64,000 nt of DNA. Origin: Zunongwangia profunda SM-A87 (GTDB taxonomy: Bacteria; Bacteroidota; Bacteroidia; Flavobacteriales; Flavobacteriaceae). The notes under the pieces were generated by a model. It was not told the origin of the DNA. It did not search any database and saw only the letters and a list, made by a program, of their open reading frames with translations. Shown piece by piece: positions 46,123 through 55,126 of this stretch (position 1 is its first letter; every line of letters begins with the position of its first letter). The stretch is from assembly GCF_000023465.1 (NCBI RefSeq), contig NC_014041.1, positions 4,083,501-4,147,500 of the forward strand, read 5' to 3'. The translations under genes and the position numbers were made by a program.

Positions 46123-47084
46123 TATTTCTTTGGTTTATAGTTTGCGTTATTAAAAATTGTTTCGGCATCGGCCTGTAGCATTTGTTCAATAGAAACCTCA
46201 TTTCTACCCATATACGATTTCACCATCTGCCAGCCAATATACTGTCCCAGTCTGTCGGGAGTTTCGGCATCTAATGACAAATAAAATTTAGAAAATGGTG
46301 CGGGATATAAAAACCGGGGAGCTAAATTAGAATCGGTATCAAAAATAAGCTCATTATCCACAAAATATCGCCAGATCATTTCTTCATTTGCTTCGGCAAA
46401 TTGCCACTGTTCTTTTGTATATCCAATTTTTCGCCAATTAGATAACTTAGGAAGCCATATATCTTTAAGATAAAGTAATTTTCCATAGTAGATCATATTC
46501 GCTAAAAAAGTCCTTGATTTTGCACGCGGCACATATTTTTCAGCTATACTATTGGCTGCATCCGGCACAATTTGGTCTTTGGTAAAGTTCCGTTTAAAAT
46601 ATTCTACTATCCCAATATAAAATTTGTGATCTTCACCCAGATAGGTATCCAACGAAACAAAAAGATAATCTCCGGTATAAATTGTTTTATTTTTATAATC
46701 AACCTCTGAAGTTACCGTAATCACATCAGGCACTTCAAAATCTGGAAAGTAAAATTTTATATGCTGAAAAAGAGCATAAAACTCATCTTCAGATTCACTA
46801 AAATCGGGATATTTTTTTTCGACTTCCCTGTTAATCTCAAGTTGAATGGTATCTTTCATTTTATGAATCCATACGCTATCAGGAAACTGTTCTGGAAACA
46901 GGTAGGGAAATTCTTCTTTTAACCGTGGCAGTTGCTTTGGCGAAGCTTCAGCAAAAAGCTTATCGAATCTTATAGTTTTAAAATCTACGTTTACTTTCGC
47001 TATTTCCTCCTCTCGTTTTGATGCAGAATTGCACGAAATCAGGCTAAGAAATAAAAAAAAGGCAAATAAAATTCTCTTCATCAT
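46122..47084 (-). CDS. gldB: Gliding motility lipoprotein GldB
   Basis: GldB is a lipoprotein needed for gliding and T9SS function in Flavobacterium johnsoniae. The 320 residues start with a lipoprotein signal (lipobox LSLISC). Conserved segments include VNVDFKTIRFDKLFAEA near residue 30 and the region DRLGQYIGWQMVKSYMGRN near 280. It lies first in a minus-strand group gldB-gldC-unknown. The T9SS cargo gene at 2.8-4.7 kb shows the secretion system is present. Confidence 0.93.
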   Translation of the reverse strand: MMKRILFAFFLFLSLISCNSASKREEEIAKVNVDFKTIRFDKLFAEASPKQLPRLKEEFPYLFPEQFPDSVWIHKMKDTIQLEINREVEKKYPDFSESEDEFYALFQHIKFYFPDFEVPDVITVTSEVDYKNKTIYTGDYLFVSLDTYLGEDHKFYIGIVEYFKRNFTKDQIVPDAANSIAEKYVPRAKSRTFLANMIYYGKLLYLKDIWLPKLSNWRKIGYTKEQWQFAEANEEMIWRYFVDNELIFDTDSNLAPRFLYPAPFSKFYLSLDAETPDRLGQYIGWQMVKSYMGRNEVSIEQMLQADAETIFNNANYKPKK

Positions 47085-47145
47085 AAGCTTTTATCAAAAA
47101 TCACGGGTTTTAGCTTTTGCCCTTTCATTAGTAATGTTTAAGTAT

Positions 47146-47153
47146 TAGATTTG
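47146..47153 (+). promoter_or_regulatory. nadE promoter -7 box
   Basis: TAGATTTG matches TAnnTTTG and lies about 40 bases before the chosen nadE ATG. It supports 47194 as the start over an in-frame GTG at 47155. Confidence 0.55.
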
Positions 47154-47193
47154 TGTGCAAAGGTATTATTTACAAACTAATTCACCCAAAATT

Positions 47194-47985
47194 ATGCAAA
47201 CCACAAAAGTAATCGATCACATTGTAAACTGGTTAAAAGACTATGCTAAAAACGCCAAAATGAACGGATTTGTTGTTGGTGTTAGTGGCGGAATAGATTC
47301 GGCTGTGACTTCGACACTTTGTGCAAAAACGGGAATGAACGTTTTAGTACTGGAAATGCCTATCCATCAGGATCCTTCGCATGTTAGCCGCGCCCAAAAA
47401 CATATCGCCTCTCTAAAAGAGCGATTTTCTAACGTAAGCAGTGAGCGTGTAGACCTTACACCGGTTTTTGATAATTTTAGAGACGCTTTGCCCAACGTTG
47501 AAGAATCGGCCAATGTAGATCTGAGTCTAGCAAATTCAAGAGCCCGCTTAAGAATGACCACCTTATACTATTTTGCCGGGTTACACAAATACCTAGTTGG
47601 TGGCACAGGGAATAAGGTAGAAGATTTTGGGGTTGGCTTTTACACTAAATACGGTGATGGTGGTGTGGATCTTAGCCCAATTGCCGATCTCATGAAAAGT
47701 GAAGTATACGCTCTGGGAAAAGAGTTACATGTTATCGAAGATATTATGCTTGCTGCGCCTAGCGACGGTCTATTTGGTGATAGCCGTAGTGACGAAATGC
47801 AACTGGGTGCCAGTTATGATGAGTTGGAATGGGCAATGAAAATGCAGGATTCTGGAAAAACCAAAGAAGATTTTGAAGGGAGAGCGCAAGAAGTTTACGC
47901 TACCTATATCCGCTTAAATACAGCAAATTCCCATAAAATGAATCCAATCCCGGTATGCGAAATACCTGTTCATCTTAAAAACTAA
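47194..47985 (+). CDS. nadE: NAD(+) synthase (ammonia-dependent)
   Basis: NadE amidates nicotinic acid adenine dinucleotide to NAD using ammonia and ATP. The start at 47194 (MQTTKVIDHIVNWL) gives 263 residues; an in-frame GTG at 47155 lies on the promoter and is rejected. The PP-loop is VGVSGGIDSAVTS. GGTGNKVEDFGVGFYTKYGD and DLSPIADLMKSEVYALGKEL are conserved. No glutaminase domain is fused, so it uses free ammonia. It is a cytoplasmic enzyme and a single gene. Confidence 0.95.
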   Translation: MQTTKVIDHIVNWLKDYAKNAKMNGFVVGVSGGIDSAVTSTLCAKTGMNVLVLEMPIHQDPSHVSRAQKHIASLKERFSNVSSERVDLTPVFDNFRDALPNVEESANVDLSLANSRARLRMTTLYYFAGLHKYLVGGTGNKVEDFGVGFYTKYGDGGVDLSPIADLMKSEVYALGKELHVIEDIMLAAPSDGLFGDSRSDEMQLGASYDELEWAMKMQDSGKTKEDFEGRAQEVYATYIRLNTANSHKMNPIPVCEIPVHLKN

Positions 47986-48084
47986 GCGCTTTATCGAAAT
48001 TGCGATGAATACAGGCGGTTTATTGACATTATCTCTTAATTTTAGGTTAAAGTATTACTTTAAACAAAGCATAACCATCCCTAA

Positions 48085-48726
48085 ATGAGTACTGTTTTAA
48101 TCGCGGATCAACATCCTGTAATTGCTGAAAGTATTAAATATATCCTGGAAACCAACGATTTTATAAACGTTATTGGCCAGGTTCTTACCGGCAAAGAATT
48201 ATTTAAATATCTTGAAAACAGGGCGCCCGATGTATTAATGATCGAGATTGATCTGCCGCAATTGAATGGGATCCATGCGCTACGGCAAATAAAGCAACAA
48301 TATCCTCATATTAAAATCCTGGTATTTAGTTGTCACCCTGAAGAAATGTACGCACTAAGTGCCATTAAAGCGGGCGCTGCCGGATATATTTCGAAAACAA
48401 ACCCGGCAGATATTGTGTATAAAGCAATAAAGCAGGTGACCCGTGGCGGAATTTACTTAAACGAAGAAATCACCCAAAAGTTAAATAGCGGCATTTCTAA
48501 TGGACAAAATCAGATTTCCAGATTTAAGAAGCTTTCTTCCCGGGAGACCGAGGTTTTAAATCTTCTTAGTAGCGGTAAACGAAACAAAGATATCGCTGAA
48601 GCTCTTAGTATTAATGAAAAAACGGTAAGCACTTATAAAGCAAGATTGCTAAAAAAATTAGATGCCGATAGCGTTGCAGAGCTTATTACTCAATCCCGAC
48701 TATTACAAATAAACACGGTTATTTAA
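48085..48726 (+). CDS. NarL/FixJ-type response regulator with atypical receiver
   Basis: The 213 residues have a receiver domain (1-120) and a LuxR-type helix-turn-helix (about 148-205, SSRETEVLNLLSSGKRNKDI, then EKTVSTYKARLLKKL). In the receiver, PDVLMIEIDLPQLNG aligns with the family's phospho-acceptor strand, but the acceptor Asp is Glu54. The first acidic pair is D8-Q9 instead of two acids; the conserved Lys is K103 (GYISKTN). It may act without phosphorylation. No histidine kinase is adjacent. Its stop codon overlaps the dnaG stop on the other strand. Confidence 0.9.
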   Translation: MSTVLIADQHPVIAESIKYILETNDFINVIGQVLTGKELFKYLENRAPDVLMIEIDLPQLNGIHALRQIKQQYPHIKILVFSCHPEEMYALSAIKAGAAGYISKTNPADIVYKAIKQVTRGGIYLNEEITQKLNSGISNGQNQISRFKKLSSRETEVLNLLSSGKRNKDIAEALSINEKTVSTYKARLLKKLDADSVAELITQSRLLQINTVI

Positions 48727-50759
48727 CTGGTTACCCTGTTTAGTTTTTCTTCGATAGTTTTACGAAGCTGAATATAATCCATAATTTCTTCCAGCTTTTC
48801 TGAATTATCAACCTCAGCATTCAGCTCGGTAATCGAACTTTGCAGTTCTTTTATTTTACTCATTAATAAATGACGCCTAAAATTCAGTATGGTTTCCGAA
48901 ACCAAACGATCGATTTGCTCATTTTTAGATTTCACAGGAATATCCTGACGCATCCAGTCACTTAGCTGATATTGCTCCTCGGCCATTAAAATATCGGTAA
49001 CAATAGCCGATTTTTCTGGTGGGATTTCACTAACAAACTTCTCGATAATCAGCTTCTCCTCGCGGTTATAATATTCGATCAAATGCTCATAAATCGCTCT
49101 AAAATCAGGATTAGCTAAAGCCACCTCATCTTCCTGTAAGTCTAAATAGATCTTTCGCGATACCTTTCGTTCTACATGGGCGCTTTTTAAAACCGGCTCT
49201 CCAGATTCATCGGCTTCCAGAAACATTTCTTCGAATTCCCGTTTTTCATTCCCATAGAGTAATAACGCGCTTACAATACCTCTTTCCAATACATGTAATT
49301 CATCTACCCGCCTTATGGTTTGTTGCTCTTGGTTTGGTTGATTATCCCTTACAACCTTAAAGCTCTTTTGGTCTTTTTTCGCCGCTCTCTTTTGATCTTG
49401 TTCTCCTTTTTTAGTGAGCTGTGCCAAGGTCGAAAACAATACATCTTCTGAAATGTCCATAATCCTTGAACATTCCTGGAGATACACTTCCTGCTGGATA
49501 GTATCAGGAATTTTAGCAATACTACTTACCATATCACGAATAAGAGCTGCCTTTTTCACCGGATCGTTCTTCGCATCTTTCATTAATAAAGATGCCTTAA
49601 AACTTATAAAATCGGTTGCATTTTCTGCCAAAAATTCCTTAAGCTGGTCTTCTGATTTTTGTCGGGCAAAACTATCGGGATCCTCACCTTCGGGAAAGGT
49701 GCAAACTTTCACATTCATCCCCTGCTCCAGGATCAAATCGATACCGCGCAATGAAGCTCTTATTCCTGCGGCATCACCATCAAAAAGTACGGTGATATTT
49801 TTGGTCAAACGACTTATTAACCGAATTTGCTCGGTGGTCAACGCAGTTCCTGAAGAAGACACCACATTCTCTACCCCGCTTTGATGAAACTGGATCACAT
49901 CAGTATATCCTTCTACCAGGTAGCAATTATCTTCTTTTGCAATGGCCTGTTTGGCATAAGAAATTCCGTAGAGAACCTTACTTTTATGATAAATCTCACT
50001 TTCCGGTGAGTTTAGGTATTTTGCTGCTTTTTTATCTGAAGTTAAAATTCGGCCTCCAAAGCCCAAAACCCTGCCCGACATCGAATGAATGGGAAACATC
50101 ACTCTGCCTTTAAAACGATCGAATTGCCTTTCCCCTTTTACGATAGACAAGCCAGTTTTCTCCAGATAATCGAGCTTATAACCTTCAGCCAAAGCTTCTT
50201 TGGTAAAAGCATCCCAATCGTCTAAACAATAGCCAAGCTCAAATTTTTTAATGGTTTCATTGGTAAAACCACGTTCTTTAAAATAACTAAGTCCGATCGC
50301 CTGACCGGCATCGGTTTTATGAAGGATCTTCTGAAAATATTTATTGGCAAATTCAGAAACCAGATACATACTTTCACGCTCATTGGCCTGCTCTTTTTGC
50401 TCGTCGGTTTGCTGCGTTTCCTCAATTTCGATCCCGTATTTTTTTGCCAGGTATTTAATAGCTTCTGGATAGGTATAATGTTCATGCTCCATTAAAAAAG
50501 CCACAACATTACCTCCTTTTCCACTAGAAAAATCTTTCCAAATCTGCTTTACCGGCGATACCATAAAACTAGGTGTACGCTCATCGGTAAACGGACTCAA
50601 TCCTTTAAAATTTGTGCCCGACTTTTTAAGCTGAACAAAATCCTGAATCACCTCCTCTACCCGGGCGGTTTCGAAAACACTGTCTATGGTACTTTTAGAA
50701 ATCAAATTTGGATAATTTTTGAAGGTTTTCTTATTTTCAGAAAACAAAAAAGACCTCAT
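48723..50759 (-). CDS. dnaG: DNA primase DnaG
   Basis: DnaG makes RNA primers for replication. The TOPRIM core is intact: LVEGYTDVIQ (acid E283) and LFDGDAAGIRAS (DGDAAG at 327-332). The N-terminal zinc-binding domain is recognisable in GLSPFTDERTPSF and WKDFSSGKGGNVVAF. All four expected zinc ligands (C, H, C, C) are replaced, by S55, T58, D76 and S79. The C-terminal helicase-binding region is long. The ATG at 50759 gives 678 residues; a TTG at 50705 (MISKSTID) matches the usual flavobacterial N-terminus and may be the true start. Confidence 0.94.
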   Translation of the reverse strand: MRSFLFSENKKTFKNYPNLISKSTIDSVFETARVEEVIQDFVQLKKSGTNFKGLSPFTDERTPSFMVSPVKQIWKDFSSGKGGNVVAFLMEHEHYTYPEAIKYLAKKYGIEIEETQQTDEQKEQANERESMYLVSEFANKYFQKILHKTDAGQAIGLSYFKERGFTNETIKKFELGYCLDDWDAFTKEALAEGYKLDYLEKTGLSIVKGERQFDRFKGRVMFPIHSMSGRVLGFGGRILTSDKKAAKYLNSPESEIYHKSKVLYGISYAKQAIAKEDNCYLVEGYTDVIQFHQSGVENVVSSSGTALTTEQIRLISRLTKNITVLFDGDAAGIRASLRGIDLILEQGMNVKVCTFPEGEDPDSFARQKSEDQLKEFLAENATDFISFKASLLMKDAKNDPVKKAALIRDMVSSIAKIPDTIQQEVYLQECSRIMDISEDVLFSTLAQLTKKGEQDQKRAAKKDQKSFKVVRDNQPNQEQQTIRRVDELHVLERGIVSALLLYGNEKREFEEMFLEADESGEPVLKSAHVERKVSRKIYLDLQEDEVALANPDFRAIYEHLIEYYNREEKLIIEKFVSEIPPEKSAIVTDILMAEEQYQLSDWMRQDIPVKSKNEQIDRLVSETILNFRRHLLMSKIKELQSSITELNAEVDNSEKLEEIMDYIQLRKTIEEKLNRVTS

Positions 50760-50779
50760 CGCATAAGCAACAAGGTCTG

Positions 50780-50787
50780 CAAAAATA
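50780..50787 (-). promoter_or_regulatory. dnaG promoter -7 box
   Basis: TATTTTTG on the minus strand, about 20 bases before the upstream ATG of dnaG, matches the Bacteroidota -7 consensus. Confidence 0.45.
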
Positions 50788-50802
50788 CAAATTATATAGT
50801 GA

Positions 50803-51888
50803 CTAGTCTACATCAAATCTTAAGCCTAAAGAGAAATTATTAAGCTCTGTATTTGGACTGGAAAATATTGGATTTAAATCGTATTTAGCATAAAGTGCTG
50901 TACCTCCAAAACTTAAGTAACCGCTTAAGCCATATACAAGATCATTAGTATTAAAACTGCTTTTATTCTTTTTCTTCTGGTCGTCACCATCATTAAATTT
51001 TAGTTTTTGGCGTTCACCAATATTGAATCCACCATATCCCCCAAAGCCAATTTTGAATTTACCCTCAGTAGAATATTTACGATAACCATTGGCTTCTCCT
51101 CTTGAGGAAGGCCCGATTTCGAAATGAATAGGCATTACAAGATTATCCATTCTAAATTTTGATTTATCTAAATCGTATTCAAATTCTTCTAATCTTGTGA
51201 TGTCTCCATCTTGTACAAAGTAGCGATTATCTGTAGGTTTTAATCCGTTTAACTGGAAAGAAAATCCATACTTTACTCTTAACCAATTTGAGTTTTCAAA
51301 AACTCTGGTCGTCCAAGCCAGACCAATTTCAAAAAATCGACTTCCTGCTAATTTAAAATCCGAGTCATTTATTGATTGTCCATCCTCCAATGCATTATTA
51401 AAACCAAAGGCTAATACTAAATCACTTTTAGTTCTTTTAGTATCTGGATCTTGTAATTCTGTATCATTTATTCGTTTTTTTATATTTAAATCGGCTATTT
51501 TTCCATTTTCAGCAAATTCCATTGTCATTAAATAACTACCGTGATATGATGTTGTATCTTCCTGCTCTCTTAGTAAAAGTTCAGCGTTATTTTCTGCAAT
51601 AGCGATTCGATTTTTAATATTTTCTGCTGCACGCTTTGCTGCTTTTTTCTTTTTTTCTTCGCCTTCTTCTTTAGACAGCTTTCCTTCTCTAACTAAATTA
51701 TCAATATATCTTATCTCTTTCTCTAAATTATGCTTCTCTTCTTTTGTTGCATTTTCAATGGCTTCTTTTCGGGTTTTTTCTATATTCTCAATTTTCTCTT
51801 GTTCTGTGATTTTTTGTTTTTGTGCGTTAACTGTATTAATTGTAAATACCGATAATAAAAAGGCAACATAAATGATAATTGTTTTCAT
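50803..51888 (-). CDS. Outer membrane beta-barrel-like protein with coiled-coil N-terminus
   Basis: The 361 residues have a signal peptide (1-22). A Lys/Glu-rich coiled coil of about 80 residues (25-105) precedes a beta-strand-rich region, with aromatic alternation and a final strand FSLGLRFDVD. The fold is likely an outer-membrane barrel with a periplasmic coiled coil. It is the last gene of a group that starts with an ECF sigma factor and its probable anti-sigma factor, suggesting that the sigma factor controls it. No named family is recognised. Confidence 0.78.
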   Translation of the reverse strand: MKTIIIYVAFLLSVFTINTVNAQKQKITEQEKIENIEKTRKEAIENATKEEKHNLEKEIRYIDNLVREGKLSKEEGEEKKKKAAKRAAENIKNRIAIAENNAELLLREQEDTTSYHGSYLMTMEFAENGKIADLNIKKRINDTELQDPDTKRTKSDLVLAFGFNNALEDGQSINDSDFKLAGSRFFEIGLAWTTRVFENSNWLRVKYGFSFQLNGLKPTDNRYFVQDGDITRLEEFEYDLDKSKFRMDNLVMPIHFEIGPSSRGEANGYRKYSTEGKFKIGFGGYGGFNIGERQKLKFNDGDDQKKKNKSSFNTNDLVYGLSGYLSFGGTALYAKYDLNPIFSSPNTELNNFSLGLRFDVD

Positions 51889-51978
51889 AATAAGTATTAG
51901 TTTTTAGTGTCTTGGAGCAACTGCTCTAAAACCGATTGATGAATGACCCGTTTTGGGCGATGATATTTACTGTATTAT

Positions 51979-52809
51979 TTAGTCGAGCGCTACTGCATTT
52001 TTAGCTTTAGAATAGCCTTCTTTTAGCAATTGAAAGATCTTATCTCTAAAGGATTTTTCGATTTCCTTTTCGGCTTCAGCTAGTAGGGCTTCTGCACTAT
52101 ATTGATTGCTATATTCTTTTTGATAATTCTCTTGCAAATCGCTTGCCGCAGCCAGCAACAAGGCATTAACCTCAGCATCAGTAATAGAATCTTCGGCATT
52201 TGTTTCCAGAGAGCGCAGTACTTCTTCAATTTTATGCTGAATTAAACTCTCATTCTGTGCGATATAATCTTTTTCGGTTTCCGTAGGATTTATAAAATTA
52301 GGGTTGATTTTATCGATTTTCGCCATTGATTTTTCAGATGCTTCTGTATTCGCTTCCTTTACCTCTACTTCCGCCAATCCTGTTTTATTATGTACCGAAA
52401 TACCTTTTTTAAGCTGATTTTGGATAATTTCAGGCTCAGTTTTTTCAGTTTCTTCTTTAATTTCTTCCTTCACTTCTTCCGCAGCAATAGCCGAATTTTT
52501 ATTTTTTTCTTCGGAAAGAATTCCTGAGTTTTTAGCTGGTTTTGTAATTTCTTCTGAAGTTTTTTCAGTAGGTGTCTCTACAATTTGTTCTTCTATAGTT
52601 CCATTTTCAGACTTCAGCATAAAACCTCCTACAGAAATGGCAATTACCAGCAAAGCTGCAATCCCCAACCACCATTTTTTATTCGTTTTTTGTTGATTTT
52701 CGTTTTCGTCTAATCGCGCATTAAGCTTTTCCCAACTTCCTGCGGACGGAGAAATACGACGCTCTTCCAACTGCTCCTTTATATGCTCTTCAAATTTAAT
52801 TGGCGCCAT
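51979..52809 (-). CDS. Probable membrane anti-sigma factor
   Basis: The 276 residues start with a cytoplasmic segment of 45 residues (GSWEKLNARLDENENQQK is a common motif of these proteins). One membrane helix follows at about 46-65, then a long Lys/Glu-rich periplasmic stretch. Its start overlaps the end of the sigma factor gene by 14 bases. This topology and coupling are typical of anti-sigma partners of ECF factors in Bacteroidota; binding is inference. Confidence 0.75.
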   Translation of the reverse strand: MAPIKFEEHIKEQLEERRISPSAGSWEKLNARLDENENQQKTNKKWWLGIAALLVIAISVGGFMLKSENGTIEEQIVETPTEKTSEEITKPAKNSGILSEEKNKNSAIAAEEVKEEIKEETEKTEPEIIQNQLKKGISVHNKTGLAEVEVKEANTEASEKSMAKIDKINPNFINPTETEKDYIAQNESLIQHKIEEVLRSLETNAEDSITDAEVNALLLAAASDLQENYQKEYSNQYSAEALLAEAEKEIEKSFRDKIFQLLKEGYSKAKNAVALD

Positions 52810-53356
52810 AACCTGTTTCTTTATTCGTTAATTTTTCCTGTAATAATTTTCTCGCTTTAAAAAGCTGAGATTTGGAAGTTCCTTCTGTAATATTCAACAT
52901 TTCAGCAATTTCCTGATGTTTATACCCTTCTACCGCATACAACACAAAAACCATTTTATAACCTTCAGGCAAATCGTCAATTAACCGCTGAATGTGCGCT
53001 ACGCTTAATTCTTCATCAATATTATTCGCGCTTTCTGCGTATTTGCTAAATCCATCTTCCTGAAATTCGAGATTCTTTTTCTTCCGAAGAAAACTTATCG
53101 CTTCCCTAATCATAATCCTACGAACCCAACCTTCAAAACTTCCCTCAAACTTAAAATCCTTTAAATGGGTAAAGACTTTAAAAAAAGCGCTTAACATCAC
53201 ATCTTCGGCATCGTGTAAATCTCTAATATACTGCCGGCAAACGCTAAGCATTTTCCCCGAATGAATCTCATACAGCTTTTGTTGCGCTTCGCGATTGTTT
53301 TGCGCAGCACGTTTTATAAGCTGAGATTCGTTTTTAAAGAGTTGAATTACTTTCAC
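52796..53356 (-). CDS. ECF RNA polymerase sigma factor
   Basis: The 186 residues have sigma70 region 2 (GKMLSVCRQYIRDLHDAEDV onward, FEGSFEGWVRRIMIREAISF) and region 4 (LPEGYKMVFVLYAVEGYKHQ, then IAEMLNITEGTSKSQLFKAR). The start is GTG. It is the first gene of sigma factor, probable anti-sigma factor and outer-membrane protein. It probably controls an envelope response; the signal is unknown. Confidence 0.93.
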   Translation of the reverse strand: MKVIQLFKNESQLIKRAAQNNREAQQKLYEIHSGKMLSVCRQYIRDLHDAEDVMLSAFFKVFTHLKDFKFEGSFEGWVRRIMIREAISFLRKKKNLEFQEDGFSKYAESANNIDEELSVAHIQRLIDDLPEGYKMVFVLYAVEGYKHQEIAEMLNITEGTSKSQLFKARKLLQEKLTNKETGYGAN

Positions 53357-53505
53357 CTGATGATTTTAATAATTGGTGTTTTTTGTTGATCGCTATCTTA
53401 TCAAAAGACCTTCTATTTACATAGACGCAGAAAAGTTACAAAAGGTTGCCCGGGTTTTAATTTTTTTTGAAAGTTTTTAAATATGGGCATCAATTCTTAA
53501 TCTTG

Positions 53506-53513
53506 TATCTTTG
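53506..53513 (+). promoter_or_regulatory. rluB promoter -7 box
   Basis: TATCTTTG lies 18 bases before the rluB ATG at 53532. It argues against an in-frame TTG at 53511 as the start, because that codon is part of the promoter. Confidence 0.6.
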
Positions 53514-53531
53514 CGAAACACTTGTTTTATA

Positions 53532-54368
53532 ATGGCTGAAGAGAATTTAACCCGTATAAATAAATTTTTAAGCGAAGCTGGATATTGTTCCAGAAGAGCT
53601 GCAGATAAACTTATCGACCAGGGGCGTGTAACCATAAATGGTGTTGTGCCTGAAATGGGTACAAAGATCGCTCCCGGAGACGAAGTTAAAGTGGATGGTG
53701 AATTAATTGCCACAGAAGAAAAAGAGAAGCCAAATGTGTATATCGCATTTAATAAACCTATAGGGATTGTTTGTACAACCGATACAAAACGGGAGAAAAA
53801 CAATATTATCGATTATATTAATTATCCTGAACGTATTTTCCCTATTGGTCGTTTAGATAAGCCCAGTGAAGGCTTGATTTTTTTAACTAGTGATGGCGAT
53901 ATCGTCAATAAAATTTTACGTGCCCGTAACAACCACGAAAAGGAATATATTGTAAAGGTGAATAAACCTCTTCAGCCCGACTTCGTAAAAAAAATGAGCA
54001 AGGGTATACCCATTTTGGACACGGTGACCAGAGAATGTTTTGTAGAGCAAACCGGTGAAAACGAGTTCAGAATAATCTTAACGCAAGGGCTTAACCGCCA
54101 AATTAGACGCATGTGCGAATATTTAGGCTATGCAGTAACCAAACTTAAGCGTATTAGGATTATGAATGTTCCTTTAGATATTCCTGTTGGAAAATGGCGC
54201 CATCTCACCAAGGCAGAACTTAAGGAAATCGACCGTTTAGTAAATACTTCTTCTAAAACCGAGGAAGCTTCGCAGCTTTCCGAAAACAATGACAATAAAA
54301 TAGCGAAACCAAAAGGAATTAAACCTAAAAATCCAAATAAGCACAAAAGACCTCGCAAAAAATCTTAA
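53532..54368 (+). CDS. rluB: Pseudouridine synthase (RluB/RsuA family)
   Basis: The 278 residues have an N-terminal S4 RNA-binding domain (NKFLSEAGYCSRRAADKLI). An RsuA-type catalytic domain follows, with the active Asp in PIGRLDKPSEGLIF and ILTQGLNRQIRRMCEYLGY further on. The last 50 residues are a Lys/Pro-rich basic tail that could help rRNA binding. RluB modifies U2605 of 23S rRNA in E. coli; the exact site here is inferred. The start at 53532 is set by the promoter. Confidence 0.9.
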   Translation: MAEENLTRINKFLSEAGYCSRRAADKLIDQGRVTINGVVPEMGTKIAPGDEVKVDGELIATEEKEKPNVYIAFNKPIGIVCTTDTKREKNNIIDYINYPERIFPIGRLDKPSEGLIFLTSDGDIVNKILRARNNHEKEYIVKVNKPLQPDFVKKMSKGIPILDTVTRECFVEQTGENEFRIILTQGLNRQIRRMCEYLGYAVTKLKRIRIMNVPLDIPVGKWRHLTKAELKEIDRLVNTSSKTEEASQLSENNDNKIAKPKGIKPKNPNKHKRPRKKS

Positions 54369-54430
54369 CAGAGAATTAGCGAAAAACCTGATTTGAATCG
54401 CGTTTATCTTCCTATTTTTAATAGAAAAAT

Positions 54431-54667
54431 ATGGCGAAACGTGTAAAAAATCAGGAACAGTACGAAGCCTTAAGGGATCAGGGGTATAGTAAAGAAAAGT
54501 CGGCCAGAATTGCTAATACTGAAAATTCTGGAAAAAAAGGTGGCGCAGCTGAGAAATATGAAGACCGTACTAAAGAAGATCTATACCAACAGGCTAAAAA
54601 AGTAGGTATAGAAGGACGCTCTAAAATGACGAAAAACGAACTGATAAAAGCATTAAGAAATAACTAA
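54431..54667 (+). CDS. Small Rho N-terminal-like domain protein
   Basis: The 78 residues are very basic. The first half resembles the plant/bacterial small stress proteins of the KGG type ([20 protein letters not shown], then [19 protein letters not shown]). The C-terminal part ([20 protein letters not shown]) matches the Rho N-terminal helical fold that binds nucleic acid. It lies one base before the VOC gene, so probably co-transcribed. Exact function unknown. Confidence 0.82.
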   Translation: MAKRVKNQEQYEALRDQGYSKEKSARIANTENSGKKGGAAEKYEDRTKEDLYQQAKKVGIEGRSKMTKNELIKALRNN

Positions 54668-54668
54668 T

Positions 54669-55091
54669 ATGAAAGTACAACCATTTCATCTGGCCATACC
54701 TGTTTATGATTTAAAATCCTGTAGAAAATTTTATGGGGAAACTTTAGGCTGTGGTGAAGGCCGTAGCAGTGATCACTGGGTAGATTTTAATTTTTTTGGA
54801 CATCAGCTCGTTATACATTATAAACCAAAAGAAGAAATTGCCGGAGAACACAGCAATCCGGTAGATGGCAAAGATGTACCTGTACCACATTTTGGGGTGG
54901 TATTAGAATGGAAGGTATTTCAGGAATTTTCGAAATTATTAGCCTCTAAAAATATCGATTTTATAATCGAACCTTATATTAGGTTTGAAGGTCAGGTTGG
55001 TGAGCAAGCCACTATGTTTTTTAAAGATCCCTGCGGGAATGCACTTGAATTTAAATCTTTTAAAAACATGGATCAGCTTTTCGCAAGCTAA
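54669..55091 (+). CDS. VOC family (glyoxalase-like) protein
   Basis: The 140 residues form two beta-alpha-beta-beta-beta modules of the VOC fold: [20 protein letters not shown] at the start and [20 protein letters not shown] at the end. His in FHLAIP and Glu in ALEFKSF fit the metal-ligand positions. Reaction unknown; members include dioxygenases and glyoxalases. It begins one base after the Rho-N-like gene. Confidence 0.88.
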   Translation: MKVQPFHLAIPVYDLKSCRKFYGETLGCGEGRSSDHWVDFNFFGHQLVIHYKPKEEIAGEHSNPVDGKDVPVPHFGVVLEWKVFQEFSKLLASKNIDFIIEPYIRFEGQVGEQATMFFKDPCGNALEFKSFKNMDQLFAS

Positions 55092-55126
55092 CCTAGAAAA
55101 ACAACAACTACTAATCAAATCTATAT

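Noticed and set aside
49414..49884. 156-codon plus-strand open frame opposite dnaG
   Set aside because: Shadow frame: the dnaG TOPRIM region on the other strand is unmistakable, and this frame shows no family.
53511..53531. Upstream TTG start for rluB
   Set aside because: The codon overlaps the -7 box TATCTTTG, so it is probably not in the transcript.
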